Origin: Abelmoschus esculentus
Taxonomy: Eukaryota > Streptophyta > Magnoliopsida > Malvales > Malvaceae
Assembly: GCA_035048815.1 (NCBI GenBank)
Contig: JAUCBN010000037.1
Span: 12,490,001 to 12,554,000 of the forward strand
Direction: 5' to 3'
DNA length: 64,000 nucleotides
Below, piece by piece: positions 43,186 through 56,140 of this stretch (position 1 is its first letter; each line of letters starts with the position of its first letter). The notes beneath the pieces were generated by a model. It was not told the origin of the DNA. It saw only the letters and a list, made by a program, of their open reading frames with translations, and did no database searches. A program made the position numbers and the translations under genes.

Positions 43186-43856
43186 TCATGGTTTTTTCTG
43201 CCATTCATGGGGTGCAAAAAGCTGTTTTAGACATGCTTTTTCATGTATGATGATATTTGGGTTAAGTTTTTCAACCCCTATTCTATTCCGCCTCCACCGA
43301 TCGATGAACTCAGTTCCGACTTTCGAACTTCTTTTCCGTATAATTTTAAAAGAAAACCTTTGCATTTGTTGGAATTCAACAATCCGAAACAAATCACAAA
43401 ATTGATCTTAGTTATTCACTTAAAAAATAGTAAATACAGGTAACAATACTTGTAATTGTAGTAGGATATTTCTACACTAATTCTCAGGGTTTATGGTTTT
43501 TTTTAAGATTGTAAAAATATAAAATTTTAAATTTTTAGAGTCAAATTAAAGAAAAAACAAAAGTATAATAATAGTTTAAGGATTATTTAAATAATTTATT
43601 CATTTTTTATTTTGTCAGATCTTATTCTCGTCAATATTTAACGGTACTTAACGTTGGAGTGACCAAAATTTTACAACTCGAAAATAATAGTGATCTTACT
43701 AGTCGTTTTTCAAAATCAATGAATAAAAATATACTAAAGGTAAACGAAAGTGACTAATGCAGTAGTTTACCCTAAATTAAAACGACTAACTATTTATTTT
43801 ATGTAAAGAATTCAACCATTAAATATATTTTATAATAAATATATTACTTTAGATCA
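43186..43856. other. Spacer after the GLYR2 fragment
   Basis: No domain recognised on either strand. The first 250 bases may be former 3' untranslated or unrelated sequence. 43450-43850 is AT-rich. Confidence 0.3.
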
Positions 43857-44300
43857 ATGTTCATGGGAAGAGTCGAGCCAGCTGCAAGGAAGCAAGATTA
43901 GATGTTTCGCTGCAGACATTCTTGAGTGTTGCTGTGGAAAAAAAATCAGTGTGAGAAAGGGCGAAATTTGTAGATAAGAGCTGTGTCCAGAGAGCTTTGG
44001 TACGAGGGCAGTCCCTGAGGACGTGAATAACAGACTCACCTGCGGTCCTGCAAACAGTGCAAAGAGGGTTCGGGGTAAGGGACCGTTTGCATCTCTGCTA
44101 ATTAGTCAAAAGTTTCTCCTTCTACACAAGCCATAAGAACAGTCTGATCCTCTTCGGAACCTGCATGGTCCAAATTGTTTTCCAGATCTTCCCCATAGGC
44201 TCCCAGGAGTTAGCAGTCAAATGGGAATAGGCAGATTGCATATCAAACCTGTGGTTGCTAGACCAACGCCATACACACGAGTCATCAATGTGTGTTAATG
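43857..44300 (-). pseudogene. LINE (L1-type) remnant, zinc-binding RT C-terminus
   Basis: Minus-strand reading: KIWKTIWTMQVPKRIRLFLW, KEKLLTN, RSLTPNPLCTVCRTAGESVI and HVLRDCPRTKALWTQLL. This is the pattern of the zinc-binding region following reverse transcriptase in plant non-LTR elements (C-x2-C, H, C). Two stops interrupt it. The RT core and poly(A) end are missing. Confidence 0.8.
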
Positions 44301-45740
44301 TGAATTAACAATAGAATGCAACTTTGATTTGTTATTGCTTAAGCATAGAAATAGAATCAATGGGATAATTGCAACATGGGACCAATTAGTAGACGAAGAG
44401 AGTATAATTTTTAAGGTTAAACTTGTCATTTCAATATTTTACATCATATAATTTTTATCTAAATTTTTGTAAAAATCAACATGTGATTCTATTAGTACAA
44501 CGAAGAAAGTATAATTTTAGAATTGAAAATAGAGTTTAGTAAAAATGTTTCTAAAATCTTTTTAAATTATATAAGAATTTCAAATTTTCTAGGGGATGCC
44601 ATCCCCTCAATCCATGGAGTATAATAATATCTACCTGAAGAGACATTGAAGGTGTCTTCCCCAAGTCAAACCGATTAGATATGGATGTACCGAACATAAT
44701 ACCCAAAACCACAATATTATTGTTTAAGTAACCTTTTACGTATAAAAGATTTCAATGCACTTAAAGATTAAAAATATAGAATTTTAAATTTCAAAGTTTT
44801 AAAACTGATCCAATACTCATTTATTTCTCTACCATATGATGGTTTGTCCATCAACTTTCTACATCCTTATTGATTTATCTTATTATTTCTGTCTAACGTT
44901 TTTCATCTAATTTATGAACAGATGAGTAAATTTGCAACTTCATTTAGTAATGAATAGTGTTGGATTGTTGGCTGAGAAAACTGGAACATTAGCTTCGTAT
45001 ATACTCGTCGACATGAATGTCTTCATCAACTGTCCGTTCCTTACATTTATGCATCAACTGTTTGAATAATAGTAGAGTATGTTGGGTTTGCTGGAATGAA
45101 ATAAAAAAGGAAAAGAATAGTATGTAATGTGAACAGAAAAGAGAACTAATACATAGATATGTGTATTCGATCGAGTTCAAATAACTTAAGATTGAAAATT
45201 ATTTTTTTATGTCGAATTAAGTTTTACTCACACGTAATATGTATTAAGTAGTTTGATTGGATGAATATAATTGATGTAATGCAATTATTTTATAAGTTAT
45301 ATTTTAATGCGTAAATTATATAAAAAATAAAATCATAAAACAGAAATGTTAAACTCTAAACTATGAACCTTAATTAGCAAACTCTAACGCTAAATTGTAA
45401 ATTCTATATTATTTTATTCACTAAATTTTATACATTAATTTATTTTATTCACTAAATTAAATTAATTCATTCAATATTATTATATTAGTATTTTAATATA
45501 ATTTAAAGTATTTTATTATAATTAAATATAAAATAATTTAAAATAAAAAACATATTTATTAATTTTTATGTAACACTAATAAATTAGTTAGTGGAACCCT
45601 AAAATTGTGGGGAAGAAAAGATCCCCAATCTGGAAACTCTAATATCTTAATTTTAGGATTTTTTAATAAAATGAGGTATTTTAGGAATAGTAAACTTTAG
45701 TGCTAACTCTAATTGAAATTTGAGTTATTTTTGGTATATC
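44301..45740. other. AT-rich sequence without recognised genes
   Basis: Very AT-rich, many short A and T runs (for example 45280-45580). No domain or tRNA seen. One 63-codon minus-strand frame near 44989-45180 has no similarity I recognise. Confidence 0.3.
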
Positions 45741-47350
45741 AACCACTTAGGCCTTTCCTTCCCCTATCTCTCTGTCGTTTCTTCTTTTCTTTCTCTCTTT
45801 CTCTCAACGTTCCGGTCTCGTCCTCTCTCATGTTTGTGCCGGTGAGGTGCAAGAATTGTTTCTTACCTTCGTGTATGGTGTGCTAGTGAGGCAAGCAAAC
45901 GTTTTTGTTCTGGCCAAGTCTTTGTCCTATTTTTTCTAAAACAATAAGAGGTTGCAATTGAGATCCCCAGTTTCCTTCGACGTTGAGTCGATGAGTGTCT
46001 GAGTTTGTGTTTCTCTTCAGTTGGGTTGTTCTGAGTAGAGGATCTTGGCTGTTAACTGTGTTGGTTAAGGGTTGGGGATGCTATAAGTTGTCTGGATGAG
46101 TTTTTGATAGGTGGTGGTGGTTGAAGGCTCAAGTTAGGGATCCTCGGGCTAGTGGTGCAATGTGGGTGAGTTATGGAGTTAGAGAGAGAGAGAGTACTTC
46201 TTTGTCACGTCGGTTTTTGGTTGGGCTTCCATCGGTGATGTTGATGTTTTGGGAAACCCTACACGAACTGGTGAGGGGAAAGGAAAGGTTAGGGCTCGAT
46301 TTGGGTTAGGGTTGAGTGGGTCGTGTGATGTAGAGTGTGGGTTGTTAGGGGAGAGCGGAGGATTTTGGTTTGGTTGAAGTGTGGAGTGAATGAGTAAGGG
46401 AATCAGGTTGGTTTAGGGTTTTGAATCGATTAGAGTGAACTTACCCGAGACCCATACTTAATTTGAAGATCCGACCTAAATCACAATCTAACTGAACCCG
46501 AACCCGAACCCGTGACACGAATAGTGGACTCATCTGTGATATCAATGATGATGCCATCTTTGATATCATCGATGACATCAACATTGACATCATCATTGAC
46601 CGTTGACTTTAACCATTGACCGTTAACTTTTTCAATAGACTCTACCTTGATTTTTTTTAATGTCTTGAGTTTGTTTGGCCAAATTCAAACCCAAAGCCCT
46701 GTTTTGAACCCCAGTCATTCTTATTTTTGAGTTAGTGAAATTTTCAGACTTGGTTTTAATGAAAATTTATTAGTCTTTTTCAGATGATATCGATTTCGAA
46801 GAAGATGTTTTATTTCCACGTCCTCCGCTTCTTGTTCAATTGGCTCCTATAACTACTGTAAGGGATACTCGTACGTGTTCTTTTAGTTTGATTAGATGAC
46901 ATTATACTATATTAGAATAAATTGATTACTAGAACCTATTTGTAGGTGTTGACTCAACTAAATCATGATCTAGTTTAGATTGTGGAAAGCATCCTTACCG
47001 ATGTTAATCTTTAGCGACTAGATGTGTATTCGCTTCTTGTCCTAGATTTTCTATATTGTGTGCTTACTTGTTTGTAAGTTATCTCTGTGACTCTATGACT
47101 TTGAGACATGTGATGTGTTGTTATGCATATTGTGTTTTGGGTGTGTTTGTACATTGTGACTATGATGACCAGATAATCAGAACTGTGTACTTTATATATT
47201 GTACGAACAATTGTGATGAGATTTGTGTGTTTTGACATTGAAGGCACAATCATATGCATTAGTTGAGATTGTATGGAAGAAGACATGGCTTTGCAATGTT
47301 GTGTTTGGAGAAATAAGGGTGTAATCATTAATTTTATCCGGGTTTATGCT
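45741..47350. other. Unassigned stretch with pyrimidine tract and GATATCAT-type repeats
   Basis: A CT-rich tract at 45755-45830 is followed by GT-rich sequence that looks like leader or untranslated DNA but shows no domain. 46535-46620 has a degenerate repeat of GATGACATCAACATTGACATC and TTGACCGTTGAC-like words. 46790-46880 could be a short exon-like frame (GATATCGATTTCGAAGAAGAT on) but nothing is recognised. Confidence 0.3.
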
Positions 47351-47740
47351 CGAAATAAATCAATCCACATCTTTTTTAATATCCAAACCATCTTAACCTA
47401 CCCTAATTTTATCACTTACTTTATTATAATTATTATCCTTATTATCTCTTAATTAAAACTAAAAATCCAAAAAATATATAAGTATATGATATAAATAAAA
47501 TCCTTTTATTAGAGTCCACTTTTATAAGCCCAAATCATAAATAAATTTGACCTATTATATATAGTTTTATAATTAAAAATATAAAAAATATAATAAAAAT
47601 TCCTACTTGGTGCCCAAGGTCTTGTTTTTAATTGGTTCTCATTCCTAAAGGGATAAACATAAAACACCCTTCATCAAATTATACATACCCTTATATATTA
47701 AAACCTAAACCTATTTTATTTCCATATATTACCCTTTACC

Positions 47741-47771
<31 letters not shown>

Positions 47772-48969
47772 ACATTTACCCTAAAACTAAAGGAGCCTAA
47801 CCAGATATTCTCCCCACAGCCGCAATACCCTTGGAAGAAAAATCATTTTTGAAGCCTCTGTCGCATATCATTGCAGGGCAATTTTCCCATTTCCATTTTC
47901 CATTTTTGAATCCATACAACCAGTCTTCCTAATTCTCTCATCCGATTCAACATCATCAAATCGTTTCCCCCCCAACATTGTTCGGCTTTTTATCCTTAAA
48001 ACCTTTCATGTTCGATTCATAAAAATCATTGGATTAAGCTTTTCAACGTTATTCAACCGATTGTGGATTAATTCTAATCGAGCATATTTGGGTATATTTC
48101 TTTTGATATATTATTGTATAATCTATCCTTATGGTTAAATGAAAATGTGATGTTTTTATTAGTTTTTTTATTGTTTATTTATATTTATTTATTATATGTT
48201 TGTTTTGTTTATTTATATATGTTATTTGTTTGTTTTGTTGGTTCTATTTATTTTAATCTATGTTATCATGTATTATGTAGTTTTCTTAAGTGTTTATGTA
48301 TCTTTTTACTCATGACATTTATTTATTTATTTATTTTTGTTAATGTTGTTATATGCTTTATATATATATAGATGTCATGTTATTGGTTTAGTTCACATGT
48401 TTTTTTAGGGTTATGAAAGTGATAATATTTATGTATATTTGTATTATTTTGTTATGGTGGCATGTCTCATATCTTATTAGTGTATCTTTATTTATGTAAT
48501 TATATTGCTTGGTTTGTATTATGCCTCTTTAATTGTTATCATGTGTCATATGCTATGTTGGTTTTATTTTTGTTATCTTTACAAGTATGTCTCTTTGTTT
48601 TATATCATGTATATCTTATTTAACTTTGTCTTCCATTTAAGTTTTTATTCCAATTGTAAAATCATGAATTTAATAATTACGTCTTTATTCGGTCGTGACG
48701 GGCCCGACACCAAACGTAGTAGTGGCGGTGTATGCGTTTACCTTCGGATAAAGACACGATAAAAATAAAATTGAATTCGAATCTTTAAACAAACCATAAT
48801 TTAAATGCCACTTTGATCCGGAAAATCCAAAATTAATCAAACGGTTATTTTGTAAAGGTGCCAATTTTGGGCGGTTTTAAACACTAATCCCGTTTTTAAT
48901 CGTAACCGACTTTCGAACCCGTTTTCCTTCGAATCTCTGGTTTTATGGTGCCCGGTCTACCAAAGTGAC
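47351..48969 (+). other. AT-rich region, possible LTR of a Tat/Ogre-type element
   Basis: Holds a simple repeat (TAAC units then TA units, 47742-47771), T-rich DNA (48110-48660) and a GC-richer block at 48690-48970 (GTCGTGACGGGCCCGACACC; GACCGGTGGCGACTCC at the end). The block and primer site resemble the LTR end of plant Tat/Ogre elements. The LTR start is not defined. The T-rich open frames here are low-complexity. Confidence 0.35.
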
Positions 48970-48972
48970 CGG

Positions 48973-48982
48973 TGGCGACTCC
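48973..48982 (+). other. Candidate primer site TGGCGACTCC (Arg-tRNA type)
   Basis: TGGCGACTCC is the core I recall for the primer site of Ogre/Tat elements. It follows an LTR-like end. The 49000-50429 stretch after it is AT-rich with no gag or pol readable; 50050-50350 has an open, protein-like stretch with no recognised family. Confidence 0.4.
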
Positions 48983-50429
48983 CTTTGTTTTTAAATAAAT
49001 TTTCAATTAATTTTAAAATTGTTTTCCAACATTTCTAATTTGTTTTTAACCATGTTAAATCCATTTTTACATCTTTCCAATTATTTTTCTAATTATCCCC
49101 AAATCCCCAATATTCCCAATTTTTAATTCTATCTTTTCTAAACCCTAATTCTTTTTAATTTCCTTTTCCCAAATTTCAAATCCTTAATCTTTTAAAAATT
49201 CTAATTTTAACTTAATTTCAAATTTTTCCTTTTCGAATCAAATTTTCTTTTCCAATCAACATTTCAATTTAATTCCTAAATTTCTAATTTTCACCTAGTT
49301 TTTCCACTAGTGGCCTTTTATTTCTAAACTCGATTTTTTAATAAAAAGGTCGCTACAAAGGGTGAGGAGTTCTAGGGAGCTACATTCACTGTGACCGGTT
49401 GGCTTTGTCCCAACTATGTTTGGAGTTTGGTACATGCATTTTCTATGGTATTGCATTCATTACTCTTGTGTTTATTTATTGTGGAAATTTATTATATATC
49501 TGTGATTGTGAACTGTTGAATATTGCATTATTTGTTTATACTTTAGAGACACATTAGGCTTTATAATTCATTCTTTTATAGTTTTATTTTTTAGATACTT
49601 AGACTTAGAAGTTTAGTACTCGGAGATCTCTATTAGACAACTCTTTTATTCTGTTTTCAGTACCGGTTATTTACAAACACTCTTATTACTATTTATTTCG
49701 GGGATTTGATGTGTTTAAACATTAAATGTTTTGGATATTTAAGGATTTTAGCTATTTTGGATGTCATGCATGGAATTTTATTTTAAGTATTGTTATCGAT
49801 TTATTAGACAGTTTAGACTTTTTTAATCAAGGATTTACTGAAGTTTGCAATAAAATTTTCTGAAAAAAAAAAACATTACGTTTAATTGAAACTGTTTGTT
49901 TAAAAGAAAGTTTTATTTCACTTTAAATTCTTATGTGTTAATGAAGTTATAGGAATATCCCTTTTTAACCTACCGTACTTCGTAAGTCAAATCTAGAGGG
50001 CTACATTTTAATTATAAAAATATTTTCCCACAAATATTTCATTCAAGCTTATACTTCACTCTACTTTATCGTCACTCACTATCATCACCACCTTCTCATC
50101 TCAGCCTTTGCTTACCTCCTCGCCTTTGCCATCATTCTCTCTTTTACCCTCTACCTCTGCCACCGCAACCATCGAGACATTTCCTTCGACGATAAAGCTT
50201 TACGTTTAGATTTCATCTTAATATTCCCACAAACATCCCCATTTTAGATGCCTTAAAAAATCCAACTTCACCATCTTCGCTTCCACCTCACAACAATAGA
50301 CAAGCTACGTCTCGACGAACCGCAACTCAAAGTTGCTCTACTTGGGTTCCATCATAAACATGAGAGCTGAAGCTTCTAAAACAAAAGAAATCATTTCTAG
50401 CAATATGGGTATCAAGCTAGGAGTGTCTT

Positions 50430-52189
50430 TGATAACTCCGCAAAAAGGCTATATTTAGAGCCTTTTTACTTAAGTTATTAAGTGTCTTTAAATGCATAGA
50501 TGAGCATTTAGGATCATAACATTGCATAGATATGCCTTGGCATTTATGGTGTGGCAATAGGTGTTATTTTACGGGGAAGGTCATGCTTTTGGATGATGTT
50601 GTGTAGGTAAAGCAAAGTTGGGAGCAAGGGAGATTTGTCATGGCATTTGCAGAAGGAAAGCAAAGAAAAAATGTCATGGCAAATATGAATACCTCTTGTG
50701 CTGCACAAAAAGATAAGAAGATATTTTGCAAAAGAGTGTCAATTGGTGCTCTACAGGCTGGTTGTCACCACCTTGGGGAGGATCACTGTCACCATGTCAG
50801 AAATGTCATCACGTGAATGGGGGTGAAATAGGGAATTTCCCTAAACCCTAGGGTTTTCACCCCTCATTTTATAAGGAGTGGTGACCTAATAAAGCAGCAA
50901 CTTTTAATTTTTCAAAAGAGACCTTTTGGGGGCTGATTTTGAGACACAAGAGAGCGAAAGGCGACGGAGAAGGCTTCCACCTTTCTTCCCCAACCACCGT
51001 CCAAAGGGTCCCTTCACTGATAGAGCTTGAAGGGAGTGGCGTGCTAGGCACCTGAGAGGGGCTAGCATGCTAAAGCCTCTATGGTGGTTAAAGAAGCCGG
51101 TGGTAACGCGCAACGAGGGTTTCTTCCAACCTTTCCCTTTGCTTTATTTTTATATATTTGATAGGTTTTATGTGGATAATTTAAGGATTATATTTGTTCT
51201 TAAACTCTTTTACACCACCATGTGTTTGCTTTATTTCGGTGGATGTTTTTGTGGATGATTAACTCTTTATCTTTTTATGAATATTCTAGCCTATTATGTG
51301 TTTGTTTATTTGCTTTGCTCATTTTGTTTAATCATTTAAGCATTATTAGAGGCATGAGATTTTCCATTGTTTAGATGCACTCTAGGTGTTCGAGAGAAAC
51401 CTAGCCATAGATCCTTAGTATTCGAGAGAAACTAAGGGGGATCTACGTGAGCAATGGGTTCTAAACTGCAAATAGAGCCTAATCTGACCTTAGTTACTCA
51501 AGAGAGACTTAAGTGAGGGTTTTAACGACTAAAAGGAGTGTGCTTTATCGATAGGAAAGATGTCACTGCTTAGACCGAGAGGAGATGTCATGTCATGTCA
51601 TTTTAGACTATCAGGTTCGTTTAACTCAAGAGAGCGAGAGCACCTTAGAAATCTTTGTCGAGTGAATAGACCACATAGTAGCTAGTTGTTCGTAGGAGTG
51701 AGGTTAAGAAGTCCATAAGAACCCCCACCAATCATTCCCTATAAGGCTCATCAATCGAGGATCATTACATCATATTGCTTACCTGTGTTTTCTTATCTTG
51801 CTTTTGTCTTGGCATTTACAAAGTGTTTCTCCTGTTTTCCTCTGTTTTCTCTGTTTACTTGCAATCACATTACCATACTGTTCACACACCACATTCATAC
51901 ATCTATCGTGCCATCAACATCCATTCTATTTTGCCTTGAAATATTTTAGTTGCTTGCATTCTGAAATTGTCATAGCATTTCACCATTGCACCTTCACCGT
52001 ACATATTCATTTTCACTTGTTTATACCAATGTTTTTATTTTCCTTTTATTTAGTGACACCGTTTTGCCTTGACAAAGTAGACTTACACTTTACCCCGATC
52101 CTCGTGGGAACGATACTCACTAAGCCTTTATTACTTGTATGACTGTGTATACTTGCACATCTGTTCGCATAATTTATAGCACTACACAA
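50430..52189 (+). repeat. LTR of a second Athila-like family (longer copy of 2956)
   Basis: TGATAACTCCGCAAAAAGGC start, TTTATAAGGA box near 50870, and an end region with GATCCTCGTGGGAACGATACTCACTAAGCC. The last part (TATTACTTGTATGACTGTGTATACTTGCACATC) has the same layout as the end of the TGATAAGTGC LTRs. About 1.76 kb. I find no matching five-base duplication at the likely ends (GTCTT on the left), so it may be part of a larger decayed element rather than a clean solo LTR. Confidence 0.6.
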
Positions 52190-52341
52190 CGAGGACCAAT
52201 CTTCTTCTTCTTATCAAAAGATCGACTATCTTGATCTGAATTCACAACCATCATTGCCGAAGGTTCAAACTTATCAACGTGATGAACAGTACGCAAACGG
52301 TGCAAGAATACATGTCGCAAGTAATAGTATAGTAAAGATAT
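52190..52341 (-). repeat. Left piece of decayed Gypsy element E
   Basis: CATGTCGCAAGTAATAGTATAGTAAAGATAT joins across D to ATCGTCTCAATAGGGATTG at 60584. This corresponds to the LTR string CATCGCAAGTAATAAGTGATAAG..TATCGTCTCC in D and C. D is therefore inserted in an older LTR of a related family. Confidence 0.6.
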
Positions 52342-53672
52342 TATCGCGTGTCAAAAGTGCGCGTTTAGTGCAAGCGGGCACATCGCAAGTAATAAGTGAT
52401 AAGTATGTTATCGAGTTATCGTCTCCTCAGGGACTGGTATACTTAATATGCTTCCTTTATCTCCTTGCTCTGTGGAAAGATAAAAGCACAAGTGAATTGG
52501 TGTGATTTATTTAAACTAAAATAATTGAATAAAAACAAAGAGTCGAAATATTAGAGAGAGAGATGGGCCAGGATCCAGTTGTATTGTATTGTGGACTTGA
52601 TTGACTTGTCTTTATCCAATGCAATCGCATATCTCTGCCTCGGCAGCACTGCAGTTTACTGCCTGGGCAGCGATAACGTTGTCTGTCGCGGCAATCCCTT
52701 GCTCGTGGGCAGACTTTACCAAAGTTCGGCAAAGTGTCCTTGAATGACTCCGCTTATCCCTAAGTCAGAGTGTTGTTGATGATTAGTCCTTGATGATACC
52801 TCCCGGCGTGAACCAATTATACTCACCAACCAATCTCACACTTCTTTTAGCCGCTGAAACTCTTAACCTATCCCTAGGCCGAGTTAGTATTTCGCGATTG
52901 AAACACCGTACTTACCCCTTTCGTGAATCTAACTCTTCCGAGCTTAGATAAATGGATTACTCACAAACTTCCCTCCCGGGCTTGAATGCAAGAACAAGGA
53001 ATAACAAAGGATAAGCAAACCTTGATAATCTTTATTGCATTGAATAAAAGACAAATTACAATCTCCTCTCACAAATACTCCACAACCTTCATCTAAACCC
53101 TATGAAGGTTTTAGAACATGATGGAGAGGAAAGAAACAAGAGTAGAAGTCGACTCTCCCTAGGTATTTCGATCTATGATACATTGGGTGGCTAGGTCTTT
53201 ATATAGGCTAGACCTAGGGCAAACCTTTTCTAAGTAGAATACAACTTGGAGTAGGGAACAAGTCAAGTACATAATAATAATATATTTCCAAGTTTGAATT
53301 CGGCTAAGGGGGCTTTCCCTCGTGGTCTTCTTTTGGGCTTTTCCTTGTGCTAGCCAGCTCCGAATCATGGGCTTCAAGTCCAGACACGTTCCTTGGATTT
53401 TTGTCTTTCCATCGCCTATCACTTTGCTTCCTGTCTTCCTGCTGCTGCCTCGACATCAGGTCCTGCCTCGGCCATGTCCCTGCCGCGGCACTGGTTCTCC
53501 TGCACAGATATGAAAACGCAGTAAAACGTGCCTTTTTCTATAAATATTATCTATTTAAGTATAACTTCTAAATATATCACATTAAGCACATGCATTGGTT
53601 CAAGTGGGTGAATATTTGGTGATAAATGCCGATAAAAGGAGTATAAAGTGATAGTGTGTTGAGCACTTATCA
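52342..53672 (-). repeat. Element D 3' LTR
   Basis: 1331 bases; starts TATCGCGTG where the partner has TGTCGCGTG. TATA box as TTTATATA near 53199. Pairs with 59251-60580. Confidence 0.93.
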
Positions 53673-54510
53673 CACCCCCAAACTCGAACTATTGCTTGTC
53701 CTCAAGCAATGCAAACCATCAATTTGCCGAACTCTATTCTCTCTTGGTCTTACATGTTCATCTATTCTCCCCACCATAGTTAGGCCTATCTTTAAGTCTT
53801 AACCATTCGGCTACCTAAGAATTTACCTAGAAACAAAGTATAGGATTTGTGAGTGTGTGCGTTTTTGTGGACAAGTTGATTAAAGGTTTTCTTAGATAAA
53901 CTCTAAGTTCAAGACAAATAGACATTGGTTTAAGTGTTCTATTCTTTTTCAAACCCCAAATCTTGAGCCGGTTTCGGGCACCTCAAAGACTTGTGTTTTT
54001 CTTTTCACTAAAAACCTTTTTGTCTTTTCTTTTTAATATTCCTTAATACATACTAGAGCCAATTTCGGGCACCTGTAGCATGAAGAAGAGATTTTCTAGA
54101 GCCGGTGGTAGGCACCTCTAGTTACTTTTCCAAAAATCTAAGTCTTTATCACCTAAGTTCATTAAAAGAATTCCTATAATCCACAAGTCCCAAAAGTGTT
54201 TAAAGTTCTTCCTATAGTAAGCTTCTAAGTTTTCATCCTTAAGCATCCTAAGGTTAAGCCCTCTTAACAGAACCTAAACATGGTAAGGAGAAAGATTTTT
54301 ATAGCCTTAAAGAATAAACTAAGGCAATACTGATGATGAGCAGGGCAAGAATGTAGGCAGTTAATTCAAGTAAAGCGAGGAGCATAAAAATTAAAAAAAA
54401 AATCACTGGAATACTCTCTTTTTGGCAAGGCCGCGGCAGTAGATTGCTTCCTTGGCAGTGAATCTGCACCCACAAACTCAAACCAAGCATTGTCCTCAAT
54501 GCTTTTATAT
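53673..54510 (-). other. Element D 3' region: two polypurine modules and three hairpins
   Basis: Polypurine tract (complement of CACCCCCAAACTCGAAC, 53673-53689) with perfect stem-loop ATTGCTTG/CAAGCAAT at 53691-53710. Second module 54468-54504 with stem AAGCATTG/CAATGCTT. Hairpin units at 53962-53987 (CTTGA/TCAAG type, one end base lost), 54053-54078 and 54096-54121 (CTAGA/TCTAG type, the last with loop complement of TGGTGGTA region). No coding sequence. Confidence 0.72.
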
Positions 54511-54604
54511 TTGGAAGGAATAAACGGCAAAACAGAATATGAATTATATGCAGCAAGGAAAGATAGTAAAAGCAATTAAATATTGAAATAAAGGACAAAG
54601 AATT

Positions 54605-56140
54605 TTAGAGCGACTCCGAAGAGCTGCTCGTAACAATTTTTCTCCGTTGCCTAGATGCCATGTGCTTTGTCCTTCGGGAGGGCGATGGTTGCGCCTTTGC
54701 TTGCCTCGGCGGTTGGACTCGAGTGGGTGGGGTTCTATGCATTGGGGCTTCTATATCTTTTCCTTCTTTAACATCCGCCATCTCTTCAGTTATCATCACG
54801 TTCGTTCCTCCTCCCATCGCAGTTGCTCCTCCGGTGTGGTGTATGCTTGGGCCGACGGTAGTAGAGCCTTGGTGTACATAAGCATCTATCTCGGCGGATA
54901 GACTGCCCATGATAATTGGCGATCTTGGTGGAGTGCTAAAAACGGCTCTCCACTTGGATGGCCTTCGACTGACAGAGGAGGCCGCAGCAGAATCTGCTGG
55001 CCTAGATGGTCCAGCAGCTTGGTATTGGGGCTGAGGGTCCGGATGGAAGAACGGTCGCGGTCCTCCTAGGGCTGGTGTAGTCTCGGTGTAGGGTACGACA
55101 GTAACAAATATATTGCTTGAAAACTCCGGGAATTGTACGCCTTGGTCTGGGAAGGCGTGCAACATCATCTGTGCGAGAGTGCCATTGAAGTCCCGCTGGT
55201 ACTCCAAGTACCGTTGTTGTCGAAGATCCATCACGGCCATTCGCTACAAGAGTTCTTGATACGGGTCTGCTGCGGCAGAGGTGTGGGCAGTACTAGGCAT
55301 ATTTGCCGTGTACTGGGCCCCGACAGCAGTATCGGTAGTGAACTGCTGCGGTGTTGCCTGGACAGGTTCTGCTTGTGTTATCTGCATGACTTTGTGGCAG
55401 AATTCCCTGGTCCATCCTCTTCTTGGGGGTGTGTATTCATCCGTTTCTTCAATGGGTACACCTGCAGAAACACATAAACCCGTAATCAAGCAAGGGAAAT
55501 ACAATGGTCCTCGATCTTTCGTATCGCACTCGTGAATTTCCCGTAGGATAATTTCTCCAATGTTGATGGTCCTTCTGTTGATGATGGATTGGATAAACAC
55601 CAATCTCTTGCGATCCACCGTGCTGTTGTGTGATGTTGGGATGAGGCGTCGTTTGACGAAGGTGTTCCACATCTTGGCCTTCGGCTTCAAGTTTTGTCTT
55701 GTCACGGATCCTCGATGGGTACCGGTTTCCCATGGAGTGTTCGCGTAACAAAGATCGTCTTTGATAAGTTCATAGTCCTCGGCAATGATATCTTCCAAGA
55801 AGTCAGCATGGAGGTTGCTGTTCGGTGTGAGGCCGTAGAAGTTGTTGATCGTATCGGCGTCAAGCTGTACAGGCCTGCCGCGGCAATGAACAAAGAGGGA
55901 GTCTTTGCTGGGCCCATGAGCGTAGAACTCCCGCACGATCGTGGCGTTCGCCTGGGCAGGTTGCAAACAGAAAATTTCCCAATTCTGGTACTTTATTCTG
56001 TCGAACAAGTAGTGTTCAATGCCGTAATTCTCTTCATCTGTGTGCTGGAACCCTTGTTCTTCCCAAAGTTGCCTTGCGATGAAAGATTGATTGAATCGTT
56101 CTTCAACGTTGGCTGGGGCGAATCTTTTGTAAGAAAGAGA
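54605..56140 (-). pseudogene. Element D ORF2, putative plant transposon protein family
   Basis: Homology with B begins at KRFAPANVEERF near 56130, but no ATG stands at the position of the B start; the first possible start is further in. Core: FYAHGPSKDSLFVHCRGRP.QLDADTINNFYGLTP, ELIKDDLCYANTPWETG, LVFIQSIINRRTINIGEIILREI and GPLYFPCLITGLC. One TAG at 55241-55243 (Gln in B is CAA) separates the 254-residue domain from a 211-residue C-terminal part. That part has RMAVMDLRQQRYLEYQRDFNGTLAQMM, a proline- and serine-rich middle and the basic end RRKIVTSSSSESL. No signal peptide, zinc finger or membrane segment is evident. Function unknown. Confidence 0.8.

Noticed and set aside
46121..46309. 62-codon plus-strand frame MKAQVRDPRASG
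   Set aside because: No domain, no support from codon pattern or neighbours.
48114..48762. Two 85-codon plus-strand frames
   Set aside because: T-rich DNA giving Leu/Phe/Tyr/Val-rich low-complexity peptides; no start context or domain.
50430..52189. Clean solo LTR with target duplication
   Set aside because: Kept as an LTR, but the left GTCTT flank has no match at the right end, so a clean solo insertion is not supported.
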